This document shows, in pieces, positions 47,170 to 55,185 of a stretch of 64,000 nucleotides of DNA. The stretch comes from Opitutaceae bacterium (GTDB taxonomy: Bacteria > Verrucomicrobiota > Verrucomicrobiia > Opitutales > Opitutaceae): assembly GCA_027482185.1 (NCBI GenBank), contig JAIXWF010000012.1, positions 62,001 to 126,000 on the forward strand. The letters run 5' to 3'. How positions within the stretch are numbered: the stretch's first letter is position 1; each line of letters begins with the position of its first letter. Below the pieces are notes generated by a model. It searched no databases. It saw only the letters and a list, made by a program, of their open reading frames with translations, and had not been told where the DNA came from. The translations under genes were made by a program, and so were the position numbers.

Positions 47170-48042
47170 ATGTCCGTTCCGGCCGCCCCCTCTCCGCACC
47201 ATTCCCGCGGGATCATGCTCATGCTGGTCTCTGCCGCGTGCTTCACGGCCAACGTGCTCCTCATCCGCACCGTCGGCCAGGTCGCCGCGGTCGATATCTG
47301 GACGCTGTCCTGCGCCCGCTTCGTCGTCGGCCTCGTCCTCGTCGCAACGTTCTACGGCCGCGTCTGGCAACCGCGGCACCTGTTCACCAATCCGAAGCTC
47401 GCCGAGCGCGGCCTCTTCGGCTCCCTCGGCGTCGCCGGGTATTACCTCACCGTGGTCCACCTCGGCGCCGGCCGCGCCACGTTCATCAACAACACCTACC
47501 TGATCTGGGGCGCGCTCCTCGCCGTCTGGATCCTCGGCGAACACTTCCGCCCCGCCCTGATCGCCGGCAGCGTCGCGGCCCTCGGCGGCCTTGCCCTGCT
47601 CACCGGCATGTTTCAGGCCGGGCACGGCCTGTCGTTCTACGATCTCGTCGCCGTCGCCACCGCCGTCGCCTCCGGCTACATCGTCGTCACGATCCGGCAA
47701 CTCCACGCTACCGAACACAGTTCGACGATTTTCTCGGCCCAATGCGCCTACGGCCTGCTCGTTTGCCTCGTGCCGGCCTGGTTCCATTTCCAAATGCCCG
47801 GCCCCGGACAGATCGCCCTCATTCTGGCCGCCAGCGTGTGCGCCGGGATTGGCCAACTGACCATGACGCGCTCGTTCCGCGACTTGTCCGTCGCCGAAGG
47901 CTCGCTCCTCCAGATGCTCGTGCCCCTCGGCGTCGCGCTCGGCGACGTCGTCTTCTTCGCCGACCGCTTCAGCCCCGCGGAAATCGCCGGCGCCGCCCTC
48001 ATCCTCGCCGGCTGCACCCTCCCCGCCCTCCGCCGCCGCTAA
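47170..48042 (+). CDS. EamA/DMT-family transporter
   Basis: 290-residue inner-membrane protein with ten hydrophobic segments in two EamA repeats: first from GIMLMLVSAACFTANVLLIRTVGQVAAVDIWTLSCARFVVG (residues ~14-54), second from GLSFYDLVAVATAVASGYIVVTIRQLHATEHS (~154-185), ending with EIAGAALILAGCTLP. Probable exporter of metabolites or amino acids; substrate not predictable. ATG at 47170 (MSVPAAPSPHHSRG) preferred to the longer ORF. Confidence 0.85.
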   Translation: MSVPAAPSPHHSRGIMLMLVSAACFTANVLLIRTVGQVAAVDIWTLSCARFVVGLVLVATFYGRVWQPRHLFTNPKLAERGLFGSLGVAGYYLTVVHLGAGRATFINNTYLIWGALLAVWILGEHFRPALIAGSVAALGGLALLTGMFQAGHGLSFYDLVAVATAVASGYIVVTIRQLHATEHSSTIFSAQCAYGLLVCLVPAWFHFQMPGPGQIALILAASVCAGIGQLTMTRSFRDLSVAEGSLLQMLVPLGVALGDVVFFADRFSPAEIAGAALILAGCTLPALRRR

Positions 48043-48048
48043 GTCGCA

Positions 48049-48122
48049 AGCTCTCAGCTTTCAGCGTTCAGCTCTCAGCTTTAAGTTCGAAGCCGACCGC
48101 TGAACGCTGACCGCTGACAGCT
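48049..48122. repeat. CTTTCAG-type heptad palindrome
   Basis: Left arm 48049-48084 (AGCTCTC AGCTTTC AGCGTTC AGCTCTC AGCTTTA) and right arm 48096-48122 (CCGCTGA ACGCTGA CCGCTGA CAGCT). The first 24 bases of the left arm and the reverse complement of the right arm differ at only about three positions. Starts 7 bases past the EamA stop. Confidence 0.82.
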
Positions 48123-48191
48123 CTTCGCCTCCCGCTTGCACCTTTCCTCTTCCCACTTCCTCCCCTTCCCGGCATGTCATGTGTCGCCGCT

Positions 48192-48213
48192 GGCAAGGTA
48201 ACTGCTACCTGCC
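48192..48213 (+). promoter_or_regulatory. leader hairpin before the ATP-grasp gene
   Basis: GGCAAGGTA-ACTGC-TACCTGCC forms a stem with one bulge 24 bases before the GTG start at 48237. It favours the GTG start and may be a leader element; no riboswitch class is recognised. Confidence 0.3.
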
Positions 48214-48236
48214 GGGGCAGCGCAAAAAACCCTTCC

Positions 48237-49688
48237 GTGTCGATCCTCACTTCCTCCTACGACCCCGGCCTATTTTTCGACGAGATGTTTGCCTCCGCCC
48301 AAGCGGGCGACGTCCGTCCCCATTACCGGCGCATGGCCGAGCGTCTGAATACGCTGGAACTCGCCGACTTCGAGGAACGCCGCGCCGCCGTCGACCTCGC
48401 CTTCCTCCGCCGCGGCGTCACCTTCACCGTCTACAACGATTCGCAGGGTACGGAGCGCATCTTTCCCTTCGACCTGATCCCGCGCGTCATTCCCTCGACC
48501 GAGTGGAAACGCATCGAGGCCGGCCTCGTCCAACGCCTCCTCGCCCTCAACCTCTTCCTCGACGACATCTACCACGGGCAGAAGGTCCTGAAGGACAAGA
48601 TCGTCCCCGCCTCCCTTATCCTCGGCGCCAAACATTTCCGGCGCGAGTTCATGAACTTCTCGGTGCCCAAGGGCATCTACGTCCACATCTGCGGCACCGA
48701 CCTCATCCGCGACGGAAAAGGCGAGTACCTCGTCCTCGAGGACAATCTCCGCTGCCCGTCCGGCGCCAGCTACATGATCGAAAACCGCGCCGCCATGCGC
48801 CGCGCGTTTCCCAATCTCTTCCAGAGCTACGGCGTCAAACCCGTCGAAGGCTACGCCGACCAGCTCCTTAAGGCCCTCCTCCATCTCGCGCCGGACAAAA
48901 ACGACAAACCCAACGTCGTCCTCCTCACCCCCGGCGTCTACAACAGCGCCTACTTCGAGCACACCTTCCTCGCCCGCCAGATGGGCATTCCCATCGTCGA
49001 GGGCCGCGATCTCGTCGTCCGCGACGCCCGCGTCTACATGCGCACCACCGCCGGGCTCGTGCCCGTCGACGTGATCTACCGCCGCATCGACGACGACTTC
49101 CTCGATCCCACCGTCTTCCGGCCCGACTCGATGCTCGGCGTCCCCGGCCTCGTGAACGCCTACCGCGCCGGCAACGTCGCCCTCGCCAATTCCATCGGCA
49201 CCGGCGTCGCCGACGACAAGGTCATCTACGCCTACGTCCCCAAGCTCATCAAATACTACCTCGGCGAGGATCCGATCCTCCCCAACGTCAACACCTACCT
49301 CGCCTCCGAGCCCCTCGACCGGAAATTCATTCTGGAGAACATCGAGAAACTCGTCGTGAAGTCCGCCAACGAAGCCGGCGGCTACGGCATGCTCATCGGC
49401 CCCGCCGGCACCAAGGAGGAATGCGCCGCGTTCCGCACCCAGGTCGCCGCCAATCCGCGCAACTTCATCGCCCAGGATCCGATCATGCTCTCCCGCTCGC
49501 CCACGTGGTGCGACGGCAAGCTCGAGGGCCGCCACATCGACCTCCGCCCCTACATTCTCTACGGCGAAAAGATCACCGTCACGCCCGGCGGCCTCACCCG
49601 CGTCGCCCTCCGCAAGGGCTCCCTCGTCGTCAATTCGTCCCAGGGCGGCGGCTCCAAGGACACCTGGGTCCTCAACGGCGACGAATAA
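48237..49688 (+). CDS. circularly permuted ATP-grasp protein (DUF404/DUF407)
   Basis: 483 residues from GTG 48237 ([17 protein letters not shown]); an ATG at 48174 would add 21 atypical residues overlapping a hairpin. Family features: [27 protein letters not shown] (residues ~6-33), [62 protein letters not shown] (~140-180), and ATP-grasp lysine/glutamate segments near [19 protein letters not shown]. Such proteins are predicted amide-bond (amidoligase) enzymes. It heads a five-gene same-strand cluster with alpha-E, two transglutaminases and DUF2126. Confidence 0.9.
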   Translation: MSILTSSYDPGLFFDEMFASAQAGDVRPHYRRMAERLNTLELADFEERRAAVDLAFLRRGVTFTVYNDSQGTERIFPFDLIPRVIPSTEWKRIEAGLVQRLLALNLFLDDIYHGQKVLKDKIVPASLILGAKHFRREFMNFSVPKGIYVHICGTDLIRDGKGEYLVLEDNLRCPSGASYMIENRAAMRRAFPNLFQSYGVKPVEGYADQLLKALLHLAPDKNDKPNVVLLTPGVYNSAYFEHTFLARQMGIPIVEGRDLVVRDARVYMRTTAGLVPVDVIYRRIDDDFLDPTVFRPDSMLGVPGLVNAYRAGNVALANSIGTGVADDKVIYAYVPKLIKYYLGEDPILPNVNTYLASEPLDRKFILENIEKLVVKSANEAGGYGMLIGPAGTKEECAAFRTQVAANPRNFIAQDPIMLSRSPTWCDGKLEGRHIDLRPYILYGEKITVTPGGLTRVALRKGSLVVNSSQGGGSKDTWVLNGDE

Positions 49689-49763
49689 CCCGAACCCCTT
49701 CTTCTCGTGCCTCCCGCCAAAGCCCCCGCCGCACCGCCCGCCCTCCGCCCCCAGGCCACGATC

Positions 49764-50768
49764 ATGCTCTCGCGCGTGGCCCACTCCCTGTATTGGATGA
49801 GCCGTTACATCGAGCGCGCGGAAAACGTCGCCCGCCTCCTCGAGGTCAACCTGCAGTTCCTCTTCGATTTCCAGGACTTCGACGCCACCAAGCAGAACCA
49901 GCACTGGGAATCCCTCATCCTCAGCTCCGGCGAGGAAGAGCTTTTCGCCAAACTCTACGAGCACGCCGACAGCCGCTCCGTCACCGAGTTCTTCGCCTTC
50001 GATCTGCGCAATCCGTCCTCGATCCTCGCCTGCGTCTACGCCGCCCGCGAGAACGCCCGCATGATCCGCGACCAGATTTCCCTCGAGATGTGGGAAACGA
50101 TCAACGAGCTCCACCTCTTCCTCAAGAGCCGCAGCACCGCCGGCGTCTGGGCGGAAGGCCCCAACGAATTCTTCAACCACATCAAGCGGGTCTCCCATCT
50201 GTTCCAGGGGCTCACCGTCTCGACCTACTCGCGCAGCGAGGGCTGGGAGTTCATCCAGTTCGGCAAGTACATCGAGCGCGCCGACAAGACCACGCGCATC
50301 CTCGATGTGAAGTACCACATCCTCCTCCCGAGCGCGACCGACGTCGGCGGCGCCGTCGACACCGCCCAGTGGCAGGCCGTCCTCCGGTCCGCCTCCGCCC
50401 TCGAGGCCTACCGTCGCTATTACGTCCGCGAAATCCTCCCGTGGAAGGCGGCCGAGTTCCTCATTTTCTCGGACTCCTTCCCGCGCTCCCTCCATTTCTG
50501 CGTCGGCCAGATCGACGAATTCCTCCGCAAGATCCTCGGCGAAACCGCCGCCCGGCCCAAGTCCCCCGCGGCCCGCGCCTCCCGCCGCCTGCTCGCGGAC
50601 CTGCAGTCGCTCACGATCACCGATGTCCTCGACGAGGGCCTCCACGAATTTTTGATGGGCATCCAGTCCACCCTCGCCGACATCGGCGACGAGGTCGTGC
50701 AGACGACGATGTTCTACCCCGCCGAGTCGGTGCTCGAGGATCAGCAGCAGCAGCAACAGCAGCAATAG
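49764..50768 (+). CDS. alpha-E domain-containing protein (DUF403)
   Basis: 334 residues, all-helical. Starts MLSRVAHSLYWMSRYIERAENVARLLEVNL, the typical alpha-E opening, so ATG 49764 is preferred to the GTG at 49707. Conserved acidic and aromatic residues: NEFFNHIKRVSHLFQGLTVSTYSRSEGWEFIQFGKYIERADKTTRILD. The C-terminus ends in a run of eight glutamines encoded by CAG/CAA repeats, an unusual addition. No catalytic activity is known; alpha-E proteins accompany circularly permuted ATP-grasp and transglutaminase proteins. Confidence 0.9.
   Translation: MLSRVAHSLYWMSRYIERAENVARLLEVNLQFLFDFQDFDATKQNQHWESLILSSGEEELFAKLYEHADSRSVTEFFAFDLRNPSSILACVYAARENARMIRDQISLEMWETINELHLFLKSRSTAGVWAEGPNEFFNHIKRVSHLFQGLTVSTYSRSEGWEFIQFGKYIERADKTTRILDVKYHILLPSATDVGGAVDTAQWQAVLRSASALEAYRRYYVREILPWKAAEFLIFSDSFPRSLHFCVGQIDEFLRKILGETAARPKSPAARASRRLLADLQSLTITDVLDEGLHEFLMGIQSTLADIGDEVVQTTMFYPAESVLEDQQQQQQQQ
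50745..50765. repeat. CAG/CAA trinucleotide repeat (polyQ tail of alpha-E protein)
   Basis: Eight glutamine codons in a row directly before the TAG stop. Confidence 0.85.
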
Positions 50769-50821
50769 CCGGTTTCTCCCGCTGCCTGCTCCGCGCCGCC
50801 GGCTCCCGCCGGCCGTCGTCC

Positions 50822-51685
50822 ATGCATCTTCGCATCCTCCACCGCACCACGTTCACCTACGCCGGCAAGGCCACCGACTCGTTCAACGAGGTCCGCCTGC
50901 GCCCGATGCGCGACGCCGTGCAGACCTGCCGCGACTTCAAGCTCCGCCTCACTCCCGGCGCCGTGCCGCGCGAATACGACGACTTCTACGGCAACACCGT
51001 CCATTATTTCGAAGTTCCGGACAGCCACAACAAGCTGATCATCGAAGCCGTTTCCCTCGTCGACACCGTCGCCAGCGCCGCCCGCCCGCCGATCCCCCGC
51101 GTCGCCGTCGAGGACCTCGAGCGCTCCGGCGAACGCGAAATGTTCGGCGAGTTCTACAACAGCTCCCACTACGTCCCCCTCGAGGTCGAGCTCTGGCGCG
51201 AGGCCCAGGACGCCCTCGCCGAGGGCCGCAGCGATGTCTGGAGCGACGTGCGCCGCCTCGGCTCCCACGTGTATCGGCGTTTCGCCTACCGGCCCAACAC
51301 CACCGGCGTGAACACCCGCGCCACCGACGTCCTCAAGCTCCGCATGGGCGTCTGCCAGGACTTCGCCCACGTGCAGCTCGGCATGTGCCGCAGCCTCGGC
51401 ATCCCCGCCCGCTACGTCAGCGGCTACTTCTTCAACAACACGCGCCGCCCCCGCGAGATCGAGGCGTCGCACGCCTGGATCGAGGCCTTCGTCCCCGGCT
51501 ACGGCTGGGCCGCGTGGGATCCGACCCACGACCGCCCCGCCGACGAGCGCTACGTCAAGGTCGCCGTCGGCCGCGACTACGCCGACATCCGCCCGGTCAA
51601 CGGCACCTACCGCGGCGCCCCCACGCGCTCCCTCAAAGTCGACGTCACCGTCCGCGAAGCCCCCGCCGGCGAAGCCGCCGCCTGA
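50822..51685 (+). CDS. transglutaminase-like cysteine protease family protein (first copy)
   Basis: 287 residues. N-terminal bacterial transglutaminase-like beta domain (HLRILHRTTFTYAGKATDSFNEVRLRPM), then the catalytic core with Cys in LRMGVCQDFAHVQLGMCRSLGIPARYVSGY (residues ~178-207), His in SHAWIEAFVPGYGWAAWDPTHDRP (~221-244, with the Asp). All three catalytic residues are present. The family cleaves or transfers peptide bonds; here it likely acts with the ATP-grasp/alpha-E pair. Short Ala/Gly tail. Confidence 0.92.
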   Translation: MHLRILHRTTFTYAGKATDSFNEVRLRPMRDAVQTCRDFKLRLTPGAVPREYDDFYGNTVHYFEVPDSHNKLIIEAVSLVDTVASAARPPIPRVAVEDLERSGEREMFGEFYNSSHYVPLEVELWREAQDALAEGRSDVWSDVRRLGSHVYRRFAYRPNTTGVNTRATDVLKLRMGVCQDFAHVQLGMCRSLGIPARYVSGYFFNNTRRPREIEASHAWIEAFVPGYGWAAWDPTHDRPADERYVKVAVGRDYADIRPVNGTYRGAPTRSLKVDVTVREAPAGEAAA

Positions 51686-51714
51686 GCGCGAGCGGAGCCC
51701 GCCCGTAGCCCGGA

Positions 51715-51729
51715 GCTTCAGCCCGGGCC
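51715..51729. repeat. GTAG-led GC-rich element
   Basis: GTAGCCCGGAGCTTC followed by CAGCCCGGGCC; CCCGG and CCGGG can pair. Related to elements at 19109, 55011 and 58221. 51686-51885 holds no gene. Confidence 0.4.
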
Positions 51730-51792
51730 TATTCCGTCCCCCTCGCGCTCCCGCGCGCCACCGTCGCGCCCGGCCCTCCCGCCGCGTCCGCC

Positions 51793-51829
51793 CCCTCAAC
51801 TCCAAACTCCGAACCCTCAACTCTCAACT
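51793..51829. repeat. mixed heptad array (CTCAACT / CCAAACT / CCGAACC)
   Basis: CTCAACT CCAAACT CCGAACC CTCAACT CTCAACT: shows that the TCAACTC and CGAACCC families are variants of one period-7 system. It ends 56 bases before the next start. Confidence 0.85.
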
Positions 51830-51885
51830 CAGCCACCCGCCACCCTCGCTATTCCCCGATCCCGCCCATACCCTCGTCCCACCGC

Positions 51886-52752
51886 ATGTTCCTCCGCCTC
51901 ACCCACGTCACCCGCTACTCCTATTCGACCGGGGTGACGTTCGCCCCGCACGCCCTCTACCTGCGGCCCCGCGAAACCTCCCGCCAGCGGCTCCACAGTT
52001 TCGCCCTCACGATCTCGCCCCCGGCCCGGCGCATCGCCACCACCGACCCCTTGGACAACGCCCTCGACTGGGCCTACTTCGACTCCGCGTTCCCGGTCAA
52101 CGCCCTCGAGTTCCGCAGCGAACTCATGGTCGAGACCCTCGACACCAATCCTTTCGATTTCTTTTTGGTGCCGTCGGCTCTGTCCTTCCCCTTCGGATAC
52201 AACGCCGCCGAAGCCGTCGCCCTCGCGCCCTGCCTCGCCCTGCGCCCCGACTCCGCCGGCGCGCCTTTGCACGATTGGCTCGCCCGCCATCTGCCCGTGC
52301 GGCCGACCGACACCGTCGCCTTTCTCGGCGCCCTCAACAGCGCCGTCTTCGGTTCCCTCCGCTACACCCGCCGCGACGAAGAAGGCATCCAGTCCGCCGG
52401 CGAAACGATTTCCCGCGGCACCGGCTCCTGCCGCGACTACGCCGTCCTCCTGATCGAGCTTTGCCGCACCCTCGGCCTCGCCGCCCGCTTCGTCAGCGGC
52501 TACCTCTACGAGGCACCGCCCCCCGGCCAGCCCGTCTCCCCGCCCGCCATGCACGCCTGGGCCGAGGTCTACTTGCCCGGCGGCGGTTGGCGCGGCCTCG
52601 ACGCCACGCGCGGCATTTTCTGCGACGATGCCTTCGTCGCCGTCGCCCACGCCGCCGTCGCCGAAAGCGTCAACCCGATCCAAGGCGCGATCTTCGCGCC
52701 GCCCGGCACGACCTCGTCGCTCCACACGCACCTGACCATCGACCGGCTCTGA
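51886..52752 (+). CDS. transglutaminase-like family protein (second copy)
   Basis: 288 residues. Same layout as the gene upstream but clearly diverged: N-terminal FLRLTHVTRYSYSTGVTFAPHALYLRPRE, catalytic Cys in RGTGSCRDYAVLLIELCRTLGLAARFVSGYLYE (residues ~178-210), His in MHAWAEVYLPGGGWRGLDATRG (~222-243, Asp included). The region after (SVNPIQGAIFAPPGTTSSLHTHLTI) is typical of the DUF2126-associated subfamily. 200 bases after the first copy, with a heptad array between; 23 bases before the DUF2126 gene. Confidence 0.92.
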   Translation: MFLRLTHVTRYSYSTGVTFAPHALYLRPRETSRQRLHSFALTISPPARRIATTDPLDNALDWAYFDSAFPVNALEFRSELMVETLDTNPFDFFLVPSALSFPFGYNAAEAVALAPCLALRPDSAGAPLHDWLARHLPVRPTDTVAFLGALNSAVFGSLRYTRRDEEGIQSAGETISRGTGSCRDYAVLLIELCRTLGLAARFVSGYLYEAPPPGQPVSPPAMHAWAEVYLPGGGWRGLDATRGIFCDDAFVAVAHAAVAESVNPIQGAIFAPPGTTSSLHTHLTIDRL

Positions 52753-52775
52753 GCCGCTCGCGTATCCCATTTTCC

Positions 52776-55007
52776 ATGACCGCACCCGGCCCGAACGCCT
52801 CCACCCCGCTCCGGGCCTGCGCCGCCGCGGTCGAATCCTCCCTCGCCCGCACCGGCATGCTGCTCACGATGGGCGGCGAGCCGACCTTCGTCCCGGTGCA
52901 TCCGTCCGGCGCCGAATGGCAGACCGCCGCCCTCGGCCCCACCAAACTCGCCTACGCCCGGAAACTCGCCCGCGAGCTCGTCCGCACCGCCGCCCCCGGC
53001 GCCGTCATCCTCGAGACCTCCGGCAAACACTACCCCGGCGAACCGCTCCCGCGCTGGACCCTGCTCGTCCAGGCCCGCGCCGACGGCCAGCCCGCCTGGC
53101 GCGACATCACCCGCCTCCGCGCCGACACCGAACCCGGCACCCACACCGTCGCCGATGCCGCGCGTTTCCTCGCCGCCCTCGCCGCCGCCCTGAGTCTTAA
53201 GTCGCCGCGCCCGCTGCCCCTGGTGGAACCGGAAACACCCGCCGCGCCCATCGGTTTCGTCCTGCCCCTCGACCAACCCGAAGGCCCATGGATCACCGAC
53301 GATTGGTCCGCCGCCTTCGCTCCTCCACCCGAGCCCCCGGACCCCAAACCCGAGATCCTCATTCCGCTTTTCCCCGGCGACAGCCCCGCCGGCCTGCGCC
53401 TGCCCCTCGGCTCCCTCGGCGAGAAAAACCTCCGCCGCGCCCTCACCGCCGAAATCAAGCACGGCTCGCTTACGATCTTCGTTCCGCCGCTGCTGCTCTC
53501 GAGTTACCTCGCCCTGCTCGTCGCCATCGAAGGCGCCTTGGCGAAATTGAATCTCCGCGACGTCGTCCTCGCCGGCTACGCCCCGCCGCCCGATCCCAAA
53601 CTTCCGACCATCGGCCTCGCCAGCGATCCGGGCGTACTCGAGATCAACCTCACGCCCTGCGCGGATTGGGCCGAGTACGACGCCCAGCTCGCCAAGCTCT
53701 ACGCCGCCGCCGCCGCCTGCGGCCTCTGTGCGCGCAAGCTCCAATTCAACGGCCGCGAAGTCGGCACCGGCGGCGGCGCCCACCTCGTCTTCGGCGGCCC
53801 CGTCGGCCTGCTCTCGCCGTTCTTCGCCTTTCCCGCGCTGCTGCCCTCGGTGATCCGCTACTGGCAACATCACCCCGCGCTCAGCTACGCGTTCACCGGC
53901 GCCTACCTCGGCCCGAGCTCGCAGGCCCCGCGCATCGACGAATCGACCTTCGAGGCACTCTACGAACTGGAAATCGCCTGCGCCGGCGCCGAGAACCTCG
54001 GTCACCCGCAGAACCTCGCGCTCTTCGATTTGCTGTTCCGCGACCTGCTGATGGACCGCTCCGGCAACACCCATCGCGCCGAGATCAGCGTCGACAAACT
54101 CTGGAATCCCTTCGCGCCCAACGGCCGCCTTGGGCTCGTCGAATTCCGCGCCTTCGAAACGCATCCCTCCGCCGCCGTCCAATCCGCGGTCGCCCTCTTC
54201 GTCCGCGCCATTCTCGCCCGCCTCGCCGCCGATCCGTTCAAGACGCCCTTCATCCGCTGGCACGGCGAACTCCACGACCGTTTCTTCCTCCCTGCTTTCG
54301 TCTGGCAGGACCTCGTCGCGATCTGCGCCGACCTCCGCGCCCACGGCATCCCCTTCGATCCCGAATGGCTCCGCCCCGCCTGGGAATTCCGTTTCCCCAA
54401 GCTCGGCGAGATTCCTCTCTCAACGCTCAACTCTCAGCTCTCAACTCCAACGCTTGTCGTCAGACAGGCGTTGGAAGCCTGGCCCCTCCTCGGCGAATCC
54501 CCCAACGCCGGCACCGTCGCCCGCACCGTCGACTCCAGCCTCGACCGCCTCGAAGCCTGCGCGACCGACACCGCCGTCCTCGAAAAAGGCCTCCTCCTCG
54601 TCAACGGCCTCCCCTGCGAGTTCCGTCCGCTCGATCTCTCAACTCTCAACCCTCAACTCTCAACGGCTGCGCCGGACGGCGCAGCCTGCGGCATTCGTTA
54701 TCGCGCCTTCTACCTCACCCCATCGCTCCAACCGCACGTCCCCGTGCACGCGCCATTGCTGCTCGAATGGGTCGACCGCGAAACGCTCACCGTGATCGCC
54801 GCCGCGAAATGGCACGTGTGGAATCCGGCGAACACGACCTATCCCGCCGCCCCCGCCGACGACACCGCCGCCGCCGCGCGCCGCGCCGAACGTTGGCAAC
54901 CGTGGACCGCGACGCTCGGCCAGTCCCGCTTCATCCCGAAAATCGATTTCCCGCCCGAAGGCCGCCACACCCTCGACCTCCGCCGCTACCCCGCGCAAAC
55001 CCGCTAG
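52776..55007 (+). CDS. DUF2126 domain-containing protein
   Basis: 743 residues, soluble. The N-terminus (TPLRACAAAVESSLARTGMLLTMGGEPTFVPVHPSGAEWQTAALGPTKLAYARKLA) and core (HRAEISVDKLWNPFAPNGRLGLVEFRAFETHP, residues ~425-456) match DUF2126, which usually follows a transglutaminase domain, sometimes fused. GKxYPGEPLPRW and GGGAHLVFGG are conserved-looking. Two heptad arrays lie in the coding region (54415-54452 and 54634-54665), both encoding LSTLN-x-QLST, in stretches absent from the expected core and so probably insertions. Function unknown; amide ligase or peptide-modifying partner by context. Confidence 0.88.
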   Translation: MTAPGPNASTPLRACAAAVESSLARTGMLLTMGGEPTFVPVHPSGAEWQTAALGPTKLAYARKLARELVRTAAPGAVILETSGKHYPGEPLPRWTLLVQARADGQPAWRDITRLRADTEPGTHTVADAARFLAALAAALSLKSPRPLPLVEPETPAAPIGFVLPLDQPEGPWITDDWSAAFAPPPEPPDPKPEILIPLFPGDSPAGLRLPLGSLGEKNLRRALTAEIKHGSLTIFVPPLLLSSYLALLVAIEGALAKLNLRDVVLAGYAPPPDPKLPTIGLASDPGVLEINLTPCADWAEYDAQLAKLYAAAAACGLCARKLQFNGREVGTGGGAHLVFGGPVGLLSPFFAFPALLPSVIRYWQHHPALSYAFTGAYLGPSSQAPRIDESTFEALYELEIACAGAENLGHPQNLALFDLLFRDLLMDRSGNTHRAEISVDKLWNPFAPNGRLGLVEFRAFETHPSAAVQSAVALFVRAILARLAADPFKTPFIRWHGELHDRFFLPAFVWQDLVAICADLRAHGIPFDPEWLRPAWEFRFPKLGEIPLSTLNSQLSTPTLVVRQALEAWPLLGESPNAGTVARTVDSSLDRLEACATDTAVLEKGLLLVNGLPCEFRPLDLSTLNPQLSTAAPDGAACGIRYRAFYLTPSLQPHVPVHAPLLLEWVDRETLTVIAAAKWHVWNPANTTYPAAPADDTAAAARRAERWQPWTATLGQSRFIPKIDFPPEGRHTLDLRRYPAQTR
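54415..54452. repeat. in-frame heptad array in DUF2126 gene, first copy
   Basis: CTCTCTCAACGCT CAACTCT CAGCTCT CAACTCC AACG encodes LSTLNSQLST near residues 549-558. Unit sequence equals the intergenic TCAACTC family. Confidence 0.88.
54634..54665. repeat. in-frame heptad array in DUF2126 gene, second copy
   Basis: CTCTCAA CTCTCAA CCCTCAA CTCTCAA CG encodes LSTLNPQLST near residues 621-630, the same peptide as the first copy 190 bases upstream and in the same orientation. Confidence 0.88.
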
Positions 55008-55010
55008 CCG

Positions 55011-55136
55011 GTAGGGGCGCGCCTCGCGCGCGCCCTGCGCAGACCTCAATCCGTTTCACCACGGATGGCACCGATAGCACGGATAAACTCCCGGAGCCTG
55101 TGCCTCCCTCCGTGTTGATCCGTGTAATCCGTGGTC
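55011..55136. repeat. GTAGGGGCG element and CACGGAT nonad palindrome
   Basis: GTAGGGGCGCGCCTCG at 55011-55037, then nonads CACGGATGG CACCGATAG CACGGATAA (55058-55087) and inverted arm 55104-55136 (reverse complement CCACGGATT ACACGGATC AACACGGAG). They fill the gap between the convergent DUF2126 and TIR genes. Confidence 0.75.
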
Positions 55137-55185
55137 AAATCGTTTCCGTCGGCCCACGGCCGGTCACCGACCGGCCCAACCTCAA

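Noticed and set aside
48174-48236. ATG start of the ATP-grasp gene at 48174
   Set aside because: The added 21 residues overlap a stem-loop and do not resemble the family N-terminus, which begins at [13 protein letters not shown]; not excluded.
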